Below, piece by piece: positions 10,928-19,760 of a stretch of DNA of 64,000 bases (its first letter is position 1; each line of letters begins with the position of its first letter). The DNA is from Thioalkalivibrio sp. K90mix (GTDB lineage: Bacteria; Pseudomonadota; Gammaproteobacteria; Ectothiorhodospirales; Ectothiorhodospiraceae): the NCBI RefSeq assembly GCF_000025545.1, contig NC_013889.1, forward strand, positions 2,411,501 to 2,475,500, read 5' to 3'. The notes under the pieces were generated by a model. The model saw only the letters and a list, made by a program, of their open reading frames with translations, made no database searches and was not told the origin of the DNA. Made by a program: the position numbers and the translations under genes.

Positions 10928-11371
10928 ATGCCCTTCGATCCGCAACAACTGGAAGCCTCCTTTGCATTCGACCCGGAGACCACCCGTGACCTGCGCGAGC
11001 GCTGGTCGCGTCTGATCACGGATGCCGTCTGGGGCGACCTGAAGACCGGGACGATCGGGGCAGTACCCCGCCTGCGCAAGCGCCTGCTGGAGCTGGGCGA
11101 GAACCTGCGGTCGCTGTTGTCCGACCGCGCCTGGATTCCGCACGAGCGCGAACGCGTGAAGGGGGCGATGGCGGCCGCGCTCAACCTGCGCGACAGCCTG
11201 CAGCAGACCGACCGGGCGGCGAAGCTGCTGAACGGGGGCGAGGATTTCGCGGCCTTCGAGGCCGACTACCTGGCCTTTCGCAAGGCGCTACTGACCTTCC
11301 TCGAACAGCACGAACAGGTCTGGGGTGATCTCCTGGAAAGCCTCTACGACGACGCGCCGGACGAGGACTGA
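10928..11371 (+). CDS. Conserved hypothetical helical protein
   Basis: A 147-residue soluble protein, strongly charged and apparently all helical, with no signal peptide or membrane segment and no motif I recognise. The frame is open far upstream, but the ATG at 10928 is the first start clear of the divergent sigma-operon promoter. It ends 2 nt before the GCS2-like gene, so it is probably the first gene of a three-gene operon. Its function is unknown; the context suggests a link to the ligase and deacylase that follow. Confidence 0.7.
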   Translation: MPFDPQQLEASFAFDPETTRDLRERWSRLITDAVWGDLKTGTIGAVPRLRKRLLELGENLRSLLSDRAWIPHERERVKGAMAAALNLRDSLQQTDRAAKLLNGGEDFAAFEADYLAFRKALLTFLEQHEQVWGDLLESLYDDAPDED

Positions 11372-11373
11372 CT

Positions 11374-12810
11374 TTGGGCCAGGAGATCGCCGACGAGCAC
11401 TTCAACGCACAGGACTACGAGCGTTTTCGCGCCGCCCTGGGTCGCGAGACGGCGCTGCTGCACGAATGGCTGGAACAGCAGACGGATGGCCCCGAAGTCC
11501 CGCCACGACTCGGGTTCGAGATCGAGGCCTGGCTTTGCGATGCGGCCGGACGCCCCCTGCCGGTCAACCAGGGGGTCCTCGAATCGATGGACAGCCCCCT
11601 GGCCACGCTGGAACTCGCCCAGTTCAACCTCGAGCTCAACTCGTCGGTCTTCCAGGTAGGCCCCGGATGCTTTGCGGCGATCCTCTCGGAGCTGAACGAG
11701 ACCCTGCGCCAGGCACGCCGCGCCGCACGCCACCATCAGGCCGAGCTGCTGATGGCCGGCACGCTCCCAACCATCCAGCCGGAGGACCTCGGCCTGCACC
11801 ACATGTCGCCCCAGGCGCGCTACCGCGCACTGAACACGGCGGTGCTGGAACAACGTGCACAACGGCCGCTCAAGCTCGACATCGTCGGGCGCGAACATCT
11901 GCAGCACGCCCACCGCGACGTGATGCTGGAGGCCCTGGCCACCTCGTTCCAGGTCCACACGGAGACCCGTCCAGCAGTCGCCCACCGCGCCTACAACGCC
12001 AGCCTGGTGGCCAGCGCCCCGGTACTGGCCGCAGCCGGCAATACCCCGTTTGTGTTCGGCCATGATCTGTGGTGCGAGAGCCGCATCCCGGTGTTCGAAC
12101 AATCGGTCGAGGTGGGTGGCTTTGCCGACAGCGCGCGCGGCCCGATCCGACGCGTGACCTTTGGCACGGGGTACCTGCATCACTCGATCGGCGAACTCTT
12201 TACCGAGAATCTGGAGCACTTTCCGGTGCTGTTGCCGGCCAGGCTCGATGCCCCGTCGCGGGAGCTGCGCCATCTGGCCCTGCACAACGGGACGATCTGG
12301 CGCTGGACGCGCCCCATCGTGGGCGTCGACGACCGCGGCCACCGCAACCTGCGGCTGGAGTTCCGCTGTCTGCCGGCCGGGCCCACGCTGATCGACATGC
12401 TGGCGAACACGGCGTTCGCGATGGGACTGACCGAACACCTGATCCACGGATCGCCCGACGGCACGCTGGGCACACCCTTCTCGGAGGCACGCGACAACTT
12501 CTACAATGCCGCGCGCTACGGGCTGGATGCCAGACTGCGCTGGGGACACGCGGAGCCGGAGCCGGCCCCCCGGCTGATCCGACGGCACCTCCTACCCCGA
12601 GCCGCCGCGGGACTCGAGCGTCTGGGGGTGGACCCCGCCGAGTCCAACAGCCTGCTCGGAATCATCGCGGCGCGCACCGCCACGCGGCAGACCGGGGCCC
12701 AGTGGCAACGCGACTGGGTCGAACGTCACGGCCGAGACTGGTCCGGTCTCGTACGCGCCTATCGCGGCTGGCAGAACACCGGCTCGCCGGTCCACACCTG
12801 GGGACTCTGA
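11374..12810 (+). CDS. GCS2-family glutamate-cysteine ligase-like (carboxylate-amine ligase) protein
   Basis: A 478-residue member of the GCS2 family with the N-terminal GFEIEAWL, the acidic LELAQFNLEL and a C-terminal LRLEFRCLPAG. The family joins an amine to a carboxylate such as glutamate, using ATP. A separate canonical gshA exists at 35880-37493, so this paralogue probably has another substrate. The start used is TTG at 11374, just after GAGGA and 2 nt past the preceding stop; no better in-frame start precedes the conserved region. It lies 8 nt upstream of an M14 deacylase, which hints at a ligase and hydrolase acting on one amide. Confidence 0.82.
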   Translation: MGQEIADEHFNAQDYERFRAALGRETALLHEWLEQQTDGPEVPPRLGFEIEAWLCDAAGRPLPVNQGVLESMDSPLATLELAQFNLELNSSVFQVGPGCFAAILSELNETLRQARRAARHHQAELLMAGTLPTIQPEDLGLHHMSPQARYRALNTAVLEQRAQRPLKLDIVGREHLQHAHRDVMLEALATSFQVHTETRPAVAHRAYNASLVASAPVLAAAGNTPFVFGHDLWCESRIPVFEQSVEVGGFADSARGPIRRVTFGTGYLHHSIGELFTENLEHFPVLLPARLDAPSRELRHLALHNGTIWRWTRPIVGVDDRGHRNLRLEFRCLPAGPTLIDMLANTAFAMGLTEHLIHGSPDGTLGTPFSEARDNFYNAARYGLDARLRWGHAEPEPAPRLIRRHLLPRAAAGLERLGVDPAESNSLLGIIAARTATRQTGAQWQRDWVERHGRDWSGLVRAYRGWQNTGSPVHTWGL

Positions 12811-12818
12811 TTCGACCC

Positions 12819-13832
12819 ATGACCACCACACTGCCCGAACTGTACGAACTGCCCGAGGGCTTCCTCGACGCGAGCCCGCAGACCTTGCACGAATGCGTTC
12901 CCGAGCCCACCCTCATTCATCTGGAGGGGCAGCGCGCGCCTGCGCTGGCCGTCGTGTTGCTACTGCACGGCAACGAGCCGGTGGGTCTGCAGGCCGTGCA
13001 ACGCCTGCTGCGTCGCTACACGGGAAGGACTCTGCCACGAGCGCTCACCCTGATGGTCGGCAACCCGCGCGCCGCCGCCGTGAGCCAGCGCCATCTCGAC
13101 GAACAACCGGACTTCAACCGCATCTGGCCCGGCACCGAACAGTCGGGATCGCCGGAGGCCGAGTGCTTCGCCGAGACCTGTCGACGCCTGGAACAGCGCG
13201 GCCTGTTCGCCGCGATCGACCTGCACAACAACACCGGGCGCAACCCGCACTACGCCTGCATCAACCACCTGGAGCCGGCATTCATGAACCTCGCGGCACT
13301 GTTCGGCCGCACAGTGGTGTACTTCACACGCCCGCGCGGCGTGGCCTCGATGGCCCTCGCGCGCATCGCCCCTTCGGTCACGCTGGAGTGCGGCCCGCCG
13401 AATGACGAGGCGGGTATCCAGCATGCCTTCGAGATGCTGGACGCGGTACTGCACCTGGATCACTTTCCGGAACACCCGCCGCGCAGCGGCGACATCGACA
13501 TCTTCCACACCGTGGCGCAGGTACGCGTGCGGCCGGGGCTGCAGGCGGGGCTGGATGCACAGCACGACGTCCGGCTCGAACCCGATCTGGACCGCCTGAA
13601 CTTCCAGCTGCTGCCGGCGCACTCGACACTGGTCCACATCCGCCCGGAGGTGGACAGCCCTCTGGTCGCCATCGCCGAGGACGGACGCGAGGTCACCGAG
13701 GAGTATCTGGAGACGCGTGGCGACGAGATCCGGCTCAAGCGCGCAGCAATGCCGTCGATGCTGACCCTGGACTCAAGGGTGATCGCTCAGGACTGCCTGT
13801 GCTACCTGATGGAACCGCTGGCCCTGCCCTGA
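12819..13832 (+). CDS. M14-family succinylglutamate desuccinylase / aspartoacylase-like zinc hydrolase
   Basis: A 337-residue protein with the M14 zinc set of the AstE/ASPA branch: LLHGNEPVG (His and Glu ligands), IDLHNNTG (third ligand His) and the catalytic glutamate in TLECG. Family members remove acyl groups from N-acylated amino acids or cleave carboxy-terminal residues. All catalytic residues seem intact. It forms an operon with the GCS2-like ligase 8 nt upstream. The C-terminal third (about 220-337) is a beta-rich domain as in aspartoacylases. The substrate is unknown. Confidence 0.85.
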   Translation: MTTTLPELYELPEGFLDASPQTLHECVPEPTLIHLEGQRAPALAVVLLLHGNEPVGLQAVQRLLRRYTGRTLPRALTLMVGNPRAAAVSQRHLDEQPDFNRIWPGTEQSGSPEAECFAETCRRLEQRGLFAAIDLHNNTGRNPHYACINHLEPAFMNLAALFGRTVVYFTRPRGVASMALARIAPSVTLECGPPNDEAGIQHAFEMLDAVLHLDHFPEHPPRSGDIDIFHTVAQVRVRPGLQAGLDAQHDVRLEPDLDRLNFQLLPAHSTLVHIRPEVDSPLVAIAEDGREVTEEYLETRGDEIRLKRAAMPSMLTLDSRVIAQDCLCYLMEPLALP

Positions 13833-13841
13833 GGCCGCGAT

Positions 13842-13873
13842 GGCTGCCGGCCCCGAGCATGGAACCGGCAGCC
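13842..13873 (+). terminator. Hairpin after the GCS2-M14 operon
   Basis: A perfect 9-bp stem (GGCTGCCGG at 13842-13850, CCGGCAGCC at 13865-13873) lies 9 nt after the M14 stop. No clear T-tract follows, so rho-independent termination is uncertain. Confidence 0.4.
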
Positions 13874-13985
13874 GAGGCGCTACTTCTTGCTGCTGGCGCG
13901 GATCGCACGCAGGAAAGCGTTCGCTCGACGGGCGCCGAGCCAGACAAAAGACGAGCGGCACGGAGGACGCACCGCTCGAGAAATA

Positions 13986-14195
13986 TCAGTCGTCGCGCTC
14001 GACGCGTTCCAGCACCTGCTGGACGTGGTCACCCTTGCGGTAGTTGGGGAGATCGCGCTGCATATCGGCCAGCGTCTTCTCGCGCTCCTGCTCACTGTCG
14101 TACCAGCGATAGGATTCCCAGTCCGGCCCCAGCAGGTGCGGCATGGACATGGTGCTGCCTTCCGGCAGGCGGATGCGGATTCCGTAACGTTTCAT
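13986..14195 (-). CDS. Small conserved hypothetical protein
   Basis: A 69-residue basic and acidic protein starting MKRYGIRIRLPEG and ending in a charged helix. The ATG at 14195 begins the compact charged sequence; the 29 in-frame codons before it read as non-coding. No known domain is recognised. It lies downstream of tRNA-Met on the same strand, beyond a terminator, so it needs its own promoter in the 103-nt gap. Confidence 0.6.
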   Translation of the reverse strand: MKRYGIRIRLPEGSTMSMPHLLGPDWESYRWYDSEQEREKTLADMQRDLPNYRKGDHVQQVLERVERDD

Positions 14196-14290
14196 GGAGT
14201 TCGTCCGAGGTTGGTCCCAACGAGCCGGGCCGGCCGGGGCGCAGTCTAGCCGACCCCCGAATGACCAGCAACAAACGCACACATAGGCCC

Positions 14291-14324
14291 AGAACAGAAA
14301 AGGGGCTGCACAGGCAGCCCCTTT
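14291..14324 (-). terminator. Rho-independent terminator of tRNA-Met
   Basis: A 10-bp perfect stem (14299-14308 with 14315-14324, 6-nt loop) lies just downstream of the tRNA. It ends in TTTTCTGTTCT on the leftward strand, a typical intrinsic terminator. Confidence 0.85.
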
Positions 14325-14335
14325 CGGGAAAACAG

Positions 14336-14412
14336 TGGTGGCTACGCCCTGATTCGAACAGGGGACCCCATCATTATGAGTGATGTGCTCTAACCAGCTG
14401 AGCTACGTAGCC
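14336..14412 (-). tRNA. tRNA-Met (anticodon CAU)
   Basis: A 77-nt cloverleaf with acceptor stem GGCTACG/CGTAGCC, D-loop AGCTGGTTAGAGC, anticodon loop CTCATAA, T-arm GTTCGAATC and an encoded 3' CCA (14336-14338). The first base pair is G-C rather than a C1-A72 mismatch, so this looks like elongator tRNA-Met. A CAU anticodon could also be tRNA-Ile2 after lysidine modification, but the body fits methionine better. Confidence 0.95.
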
Positions 14413-14471
14413 ACGCGGGCTGCGAATTCTCCGGAGCTGCCCGCCCAAAGTCAAGTTGGTGCGGGAGCGGG

Positions 14472-14777
14472 TCAGATCTGCAGACGCTCGACGACCCGTC
14501 CGTTCTTCAGGTGCTCCTCGAGGATTTCGTCGATATCGCGCTCGTCGTGGTAGGTGTACCAGACACCCTCGGGATAGACGACCGCGACCGGGCCCTCGTT
14601 GCAACGGTCCAGGCAGCCGGCGGTATTGACCCGCACCTGCCCCTTGCCGTGGATCCCCATGGCCTTGGCGCGATCCTTCGCATAGGCGCGCATCTCCGTC
14701 GCCCCGTGGTCCTCACAGCAGTTACCGTCTTCGCGACAATTGGTACAAAAGAAGATGTGGCGCTCGTAGTAGCCCAT
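14472..14777 (-). CDS. Thioredoxin-like [2Fe-2S] ferredoxin
   Basis: A 101-residue protein with the thioredoxin-like ferredoxin pattern: CTNCREDGNCC near the N-terminus and VNTAGCLDRCNEGP further on, supplying the four cluster cysteines. It ends in the usual YPEGVWY and a charged helix. Start at 14777 follows GGAGAG. Such shethna-like or (2Fe-2S) ferredoxins carry electrons in the cytoplasm, but the partner is not known. It lies upstream of tRNA-Met on the same strand. Confidence 0.9.
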   Translation of the reverse strand: MGYYERHIFFCTNCREDGNCCEDHGATEMRAYAKDRAKAMGIHGKGQVRVNTAGCLDRCNEGPVAVVYPEGVWYTYHDERDIDEILEEHLKNGRVVERLQI

Positions 14778-14833
14778 CACACTCTCCGGTTTGGCAGGCC
14801 GCATGATACGTCATCGGGCGGCGGGTCGATCCC

Positions 14834-15568
14834 TCAGTGGAAACGGTAGACCAGGCTGACGTCGGTAATCGTGTCGGTGTTCTCGGTGCCCGGTTCGACA
14901 TCGGTGTTGTGCTTGACCGTGAAGCTGGTGCGCAATGCGAGCCGGCTGGTCATGTCCGCGGTGAGCGAGAGGATGTTTTCGATCTCGGTGTTGTCCGAGC
15001 CGTGGAGGATCAGCAGTTCGTCGGTCAGGCGCGCATTTTCGGAAAAGTCCCAGCGGAAGTTACCGGCCAGGCGGGCCACCGGTTCGCGGTCTCGGTCGCC
15101 CTCGGCGCGCTCGCGGTACTGGCGCATACCACCACCGATTTCGGCATCCAGCTTAACCCTCTCGAAATCCACCAGGCGGCGGCCATAACCGGTGGTCAGT
15201 GAGCCTTGATATACATAACTGCTAAACCGGTCACGCTCGTAGCGCGCCGCCCCGAACAGATAGTCATGCTCGCCCAGCTTGCGATCCAGCTGGTAGCCGC
15301 CGACATAACGCTCGCCCGTCGTGTTGTCGTCTTCCTCGTGGTAGTGCCCGTCCAGCCGCAGGCGGTTACGCCATTCCTCGCTCGTGTGCTGAGAGCGGAA
15401 GCGGGCGTTGGCCGTGGTGGACTCCGTATTTCCGGTGGTTTTGGAGGCCCCCAGCTCGATGCTGGTTTCCCAGCCCTCGGCATCCCAGGCGACAGCGGGC
15501 AGGGCTGGTATGCTCACCAGCATGAACAGTGCAAGCGAGGAACGAAGAGGGCGAGACGAGCGCAGCAT
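14834..15568 (-). CDS. DUF481 outer-membrane beta-barrel (YdiY-like, salt-induced) protein
   Basis: A 244-residue protein with a signal peptide (cleavage probably after ALPAVA, near residue 27). Alternating beta-strand patterns (GWETSIELGASKTTGNTES..., ending DVSLVYRFH with a C-terminal aromatic) are typical of DUF481 barrels. E. coli YdiY and several halophile members are induced by salt or acid; regulation here is not visible. The start codon shares the CATG palindrome at 15566-15569 with the divergent iron-sulfur gene. GAGGGG precedes this start at good distance, supporting it. Confidence 0.87.
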   Translation of the reverse strand: MLRSSRPLRSSLALFMLVSIPALPAVAWDAEGWETSIELGASKTTGNTESTTANARFRSQHTSEEWRNRLRLDGHYHEEDDNTTGERYVGGYQLDRKLGEHDYLFGAARYERDRFSSYVYQGSLTTGYGRRLVDFERVKLDAEIGGGMRQYRERAEGDRDREPVARLAGNFRWDFSENARLTDELLILHGSDNTEIENILSLTADMTSRLALRTSFTVKHNTDVEPGTENTDTITDVSLVYRFH

Positions 15569-16859
15569 GGAAGACCCCTCGGGGCAAAGTGACCGGGACG
15601 AAACCCTAGCAAAGCCCCTCGGCGCTTCGGACCAACCGCCCCGATTTCAGGGTCTTTCCGCAGCCGACCAGTGCGTGCACTGCGGGCTCTGCCTGCCGCA
15701 CTGCCCGACATATGCCTGGCACCAGGTGGAGGGCGACTCGCCGCGTGGCCGTCTGACCCTGATGCAGGGGCTGGCACAGGGTCGCCTGGAGCCGCAGTCA
15801 TCTCGCCTGCGCGAACATCTGGAGGGTTGTCTGGGCTGTCGCAGCTGCGAGTCCGTCTGTCCGGCACGGGTGCCATTCGGCGCACTGATGGATCGTGCCC
15901 GCGAGGTGCTCGCGGAGCATCCGCCAGCCCCCCGCTCGACCACCGCTGGCTTGCGCCAGACCCTGCAGACCACCGCGTTGCGCCACGGTGCGCTGCGCGG
16001 GCTCGGCGGCATGGCGGCCCGTGCCGCCCGCAAGACCGGCATCCAGCGCTGGCTGCGCCCCGGACAACCGTTGTGGCGCACCCTCGACCATACGCGTGCC
16101 TCGCTGGCACCGGCGCCGCGACTGTCGGACACGGTGGCTCCGGACCACGCCGATGCCCTGCTGTTTACCGGGTGCATGGATCGTTTCTTTACCGGCCCGG
16201 ACCTGGAGGCGGCGCTGACCGTACTAAACGGCCTGGGCTTCCGGGTCGCAGTACCACGCGGGCAGGTCTGCTGCGGGGCACTCGATCAGCACGCCGGGCG
16301 CCCGAGTGCCGCCCACGCCCTGCAGGACCGGAATCAGGAAGCTCTGAGCGGCACGGTCCCGGTGATCGCCCTGGACAGTGGCTGCGAGGCCACGCTGCGC
16401 GAGATTCCCGAGGGCAGTCTTGGCCGCCGCAGTGTCAGCCTGACCCGGTTTCTGAACGAACACCTGTCCGCCGAACCCGCCGCCCCCGCCTGGATCGACA
16501 CCCCCGTGCGGGTCGCGCTGCATCTGCCCTGTACCCTGCGCAATGTGACACGCGAGGCACAAGAGTTGACGGCGTCCCTGCAACGACTGCCCGGCGTCAC
16601 CCTCGCCGCCGTGGCCGACGCCCCGAACTGCTGTGGCGCGGGCGGCACTGCGATGCTCACGCTGCCGGAGATGGCCGACGGGCTGGGTGCAGCCACCCTG
16701 GATGCGCTGACCGCCGATGTCCCGGACGTGATCGTGAGCGCAAACGTTGGCTGCAGCGTCCACCTGCGCGCCCTGGCGGAAGACCGCGGGGCACCACAAA
16801 TCCTCTCGCCGGCGCGCTTTCTCGCCAGCCGGATGGGCCCCAGCGCCTCCCGGACCTGA
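15567..16859 (+). CDS. GlcF-like iron-sulfur (heterodisulfide reductase-type) protein
   Basis: A 430-residue protein with two N-terminal 4Fe-4S motifs (CVHCGLCLPHC and CLGCRSCESVC) followed by two CCG domains (GQVCCGALD and NCCGAGG). This is the architecture of glycolate oxidase subunit GlcF and related lactate dehydrogenase electron-transfer subunits. It would pass electrons from a flavoprotein to the quinone pool. No glcD or glcE lies nearby, so the name GlcF is by domain order only. The start is uncertain: the ATG at 15567 overlaps the divergent start and has a weak ribosome site, but no later ATG precedes the first cluster. Confidence 0.85.
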   Translation: MEDPSGQSDRDETLAKPLGASDQPPRFQGLSAADQCVHCGLCLPHCPTYAWHQVEGDSPRGRLTLMQGLAQGRLEPQSSRLREHLEGCLGCRSCESVCPARVPFGALMDRAREVLAEHPPAPRSTTAGLRQTLQTTALRHGALRGLGGMAARAARKTGIQRWLRPGQPLWRTLDHTRASLAPAPRLSDTVAPDHADALLFTGCMDRFFTGPDLEAALTVLNGLGFRVAVPRGQVCCGALDQHAGRPSAAHALQDRNQEALSGTVPVIALDSGCEATLREIPEGSLGRRSVSLTRFLNEHLSAEPAAPAWIDTPVRVALHLPCTLRNVTREAQELTASLQRLPGVTLAAVADAPNCCGAGGTAMLTLPEMADGLGAATLDALTADVPDVIVSANVGCSVHLRALAEDRGAPQILSPARFLASRMGPSASRT

Positions 16860-16914
16860 CGACCGCAGCGGCTTGCGTTACGCTTGAACCATTCCCAGCG
16901 AAACGGGCACCACA

Positions 16915-17553
16915 ATGCGCAAACTCAGCCCCCTGGATCACCTGATCGGTCAGGCCGATGCCTTCATCAAGGTGGTGGCCGGCCATGCCCGCTCCACCGG
17001 ACGTCCGTCACCCGGGGGTGACGACTGGCCGCATCTGGAGGAAGAGGACCGCCGGCTCTCGACCCGTCTGATGCGGGTCAACCACGCCGGCGAGGTCGCC
17101 GCCCAGGGGCTGTACCAGGGGCAGATGCTCACTGCACGCAACCCCAAGATCCGCGCACACCTGGACCAGGCCTCGCGCGAGGAAGGCGACCACCTGCACT
17201 GGTGCGCCCAGCGCGTGCACGAGCTGGGTGGCCACACCAGCCTGCTGGGGCCGTTCTGGTATATCGGTTCGTTCAGCCTGGGGGCCGCGGCGGGGCTGAC
17301 GGGGGATGCCTACAGCCTGGGCTTTATCGACGAGACCGAGCGCCAGGTGGAACGCCATCTGGACCGTCATCTGGAGCGCCTGCCGAAGAGCGACGAGACC
17401 TCCGCGCGGATCCTGCAACAGATGAAGCAGGACGAGGTGGAACACGGTGCGCATGCCATGGCACTGGGCGGCAAGCCGCCGCCCTGGCCCGTGCGCAATG
17501 TGCTGATGCCGCTGACCTCGAGCGTGATGACCCGCACCGCCTACTGGATCTGA
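16915..17553 (+). CDS. coq7: Demethoxyubiquinone hydroxylase Coq7
   Basis: A 212-residue diiron hydroxylase. The metal glutamates and histidines lie in NHAGEVAAQGLY, REEGDHLHW, DETERQVERH and DEVEHG. It carries out the last ring hydroxylation of ubiquinone synthesis at the membrane. Use of Coq7 rather than the flavoprotein UbiF is common in Gammaproteobacteria outside the enterics. It converges with the sucrose-phosphate synthase gene, 22 nt apart. Confidence 0.95.
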   Translation: MRKLSPLDHLIGQADAFIKVVAGHARSTGRPSPGGDDWPHLEEEDRRLSTRLMRVNHAGEVAAQGLYQGQMLTARNPKIRAHLDQASREEGDHLHWCAQRVHELGGHTSLLGPFWYIGSFSLGAAAGLTGDAYSLGFIDETERQVERHLDRHLERLPKSDETSARILQQMKQDEVEHGAHAMALGGKPPPWPVRNVLMPLTSSVMTRTAYWI

Positions 17554-17575
17554 CCGCTCCCGGCCGCGCGTTCGC

Positions 17576-19747
17576 TTATTCGTCGTTCGGGATGTCGCAG
17601 CGGTTGGGCAGATCGAAGTGTTCGATCCCCTCGAGGATGCCGCGCGCATAGGTGGCGTCGGCAAAGTAGATGCGCTGGAACCCGCGCAGCCCCTCGAGCT
17701 CCGGCTGGTGATTGCCGACCACAACGCCCAGCAGACGCCCGCGCAGCATGTCCTCGTCATTGCCGGAGTCCCCGGCCACCAGCACATGCTCCAGCGGGAT
17801 GCCCCACTTGTCGGACAGGTAGCGCACTGCGAGCCCCTTGGAGGCCCGTACCGGCAGCAGGTCCAGATAACGTTTGTGAGAGTAGATCACGCGGGCGTGC
17901 AGGTCCTCGCGGTACAGGCGGGTCTCGATGCTCTCGGCATCCAGCTCCCCGGGCGGATCGACAAAGAAGCTGACCTTGAAAGCGCGCTGATCTTCCTTCG
18001 GCTGTAACTCCAGGCCAGTCACCTTCAGCAGGCACTCGCGCAGGCGATCCGGTTCCCAGCGATGGCTGATATGCCGTGACCAGCCGCGGTCCTCGGTGCG
18101 CTCCGCGCCGTAGTGAATCTCGCTGCCTACCGAGGTAATCCAGACATCCGGGGCGGGCACACCGTGCTCTTTGAGCACCGCTGCGGCCGAGTCCAGCCGG
18201 CGACCGGTCGCCACACCAAACACCACCTGCTTGCGATGGCGCTTGAGCCAGGCGACAAAGGCCCGCGTGGCCTTATCATCGCCCAGTAGGGTGTTGTCGA
18301 TATCCGTGATCACCGCGCGATCGGCCTTGGCCAGACGCCCGGAGGTGGAATGCTGCTCGCGCCGCGTCTGACGCACTTCCTTGCTGAGCGCCTTGACCAG
18401 CTTTATGTATTTCTCGGCATGCCCGTCCCAGGAGTAATGCTGACGCACACCCTTCAGACCCGCGCGCGAATAGCGCTGCCAGCGCGGACGGTCCGCGAGC
18501 ATGCCCTGGATGGCATCGGCGATGCCCTCCGGGTCCAGCGGGTCGACCAGCAGTCCGTTGTGACAGCGCGAGATAATCTCCTCGGGCCCCCCATCGTTGG
18601 TGGCAACGATCGGCGCCCCACTGGCAGCCGCCTCAATCAACGTCAGGCCAAACGGCTCGGTCAGCGCCGGGTTGACGAACACCCCCTTGCTGGCGGCGAC
18701 CAGACGGTAGAGGTCGGGTACATCCTCCGAATCATGGTGTTTCGGGTAGGCCACCCGGCCGTACAGGTCGTGGCGGTCGATACGCAGCAGGAGATCGGTC
18801 ATGACATCGCGTGCGCCCTTGTCGAGGTCGCGGATGTCGTCGCGATTGCCGGCCACGATTAGCAGGTTGGCGTGCTCTTGCAGCCACTCGTTGCCGGCAT
18901 AGGCCTCGACCAGCGCGCGGATGTTCTTGCGCTCGTCGGCGCGTGACAGCGCCATGATCAGTGGGCGTTCGGGCTTTTGCAGAAAACGCCGGATCTCGGG
19001 CCAGATCGGCGGCTTGCGCTGGCCGCGCTTGGGCGGATGGAAACGCTCGAGATCGGTTCCGGGCGGGATCACCTCCATGCGCTCGGGCTGGTAGTTGTCG
19101 TAGGTGGCGTACTGCTCGCCGATCTCCTGACGCGTGCTGGCGATCACCCGGTGGGCATGGGCCAGGGCCTCTTCCTCGGCGTGGATCCGGGTGGCGATGT
19201 TGTAGCGCGATTCGATGTCGTCGTCGGACATCCCGCTCTCGCGCAGGCGTTCGCGCTTGACTCGACCCAGGGAATGGCCGGTCTGTAGCATCGGCGCGCC
19301 CAGCAGATTGGACAGGCGCACCGCGACGTGCCCGGCATCGGCGTAGTGGCCATGGATCACGTCCGGACGCAGCCCGATCTCGCGGATATGCCCCAGGGCG
19401 TTGTCGGCGAAGCAGTCGAGGTACGGCCAGAGCTTCTCCTTGCGCAGGTAACGCTTGGGCCCACAGTCCAGGCGCACAATATGCGCGCCATCGCCCAGAG
19501 GTTCCTCGCGCTGGGCATAGTCGTCGGAGACTCGGCTGTCGACAATGCGCCGCGTCAGCAGGTCTACCCGCCCTACCTGTGGGTGTCGCGCCAGGGCGCG
19601 CGCCAGCTCAACCACATACAGCGTCTGTCCGCCGGTATCGGCGTCACGTCCCAGCTCCAGACCCCCTCCCCGGATCAGTCCGTGGACACTGATCAGTACG
19701 AGGTACAGGCCCTCGCCGTCACGGGCCTTGCTCTGGGTCTTTTTCAT
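17576..19747 (-). CDS. Sucrose-phosphate synthase with fused phosphatase-like HAD domain
   Basis: A 723-residue fusion. A GT4 glycosyltransferase (about 14-470) has GGQTLYVVELARAL, the HGHYADAG region and the E-x7-E site in EPFGLTLIEAA. A C-terminal HAD-IIB domain (about 485-720) begins TDIDNTLLG and has the late motif AGDSGNDEDML. It makes sucrose-6-phosphate from UDP- or ADP-glucose and fructose-6-phosphate, and the HAD domain, with its nucleophile Asp present, may dephosphorylate it. Sucrose is a compatible solute in many halophiles and cyanobacteria. The gene follows the GH100 invertase by 13 nt in one operon. Confidence 0.93.
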   Translation of the reverse strand: MKKTQSKARDGEGLYLVLISVHGLIRGGGLELGRDADTGGQTLYVVELARALARHPQVGRVDLLTRRIVDSRVSDDYAQREEPLGDGAHIVRLDCGPKRYLRKEKLWPYLDCFADNALGHIREIGLRPDVIHGHYADAGHVAVRLSNLLGAPMLQTGHSLGRVKRERLRESGMSDDDIESRYNIATRIHAEEEALAHAHRVIASTRQEIGEQYATYDNYQPERMEVIPPGTDLERFHPPKRGQRKPPIWPEIRRFLQKPERPLIMALSRADERKNIRALVEAYAGNEWLQEHANLLIVAGNRDDIRDLDKGARDVMTDLLLRIDRHDLYGRVAYPKHHDSEDVPDLYRLVAASKGVFVNPALTEPFGLTLIEAAASGAPIVATNDGGPEEIISRCHNGLLVDPLDPEGIADAIQGMLADRPRWQRYSRAGLKGVRQHYSWDGHAEKYIKLVKALSKEVRQTRREQHSTSGRLAKADRAVITDIDNTLLGDDKATRAFVAWLKRHRKQVVFGVATGRRLDSAAAVLKEHGVPAPDVWITSVGSEIHYGAERTEDRGWSRHISHRWEPDRLRECLLKVTGLELQPKEDQRAFKVSFFVDPPGELDAESIETRLYREDLHARVIYSHKRYLDLLPVRASKGLAVRYLSDKWGIPLEHVLVAGDSGNDEDMLRGRLLGVVVGNHQPELEGLRGFQRIYFADATYARGILEGIEHFDLPNRCDIPNDE

Positions 19748-19760
19748 CGACGCGGATGCC

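Noticed and set aside
13880-14095. A 71-residue leftward frame ending in a basic RANAFLRAIRASSKK tail
   Set aside because: It overlaps the better-supported 69-residue gene at 13986-14195 in another frame and lacks a ribosome site; only the tail looks protein-like.
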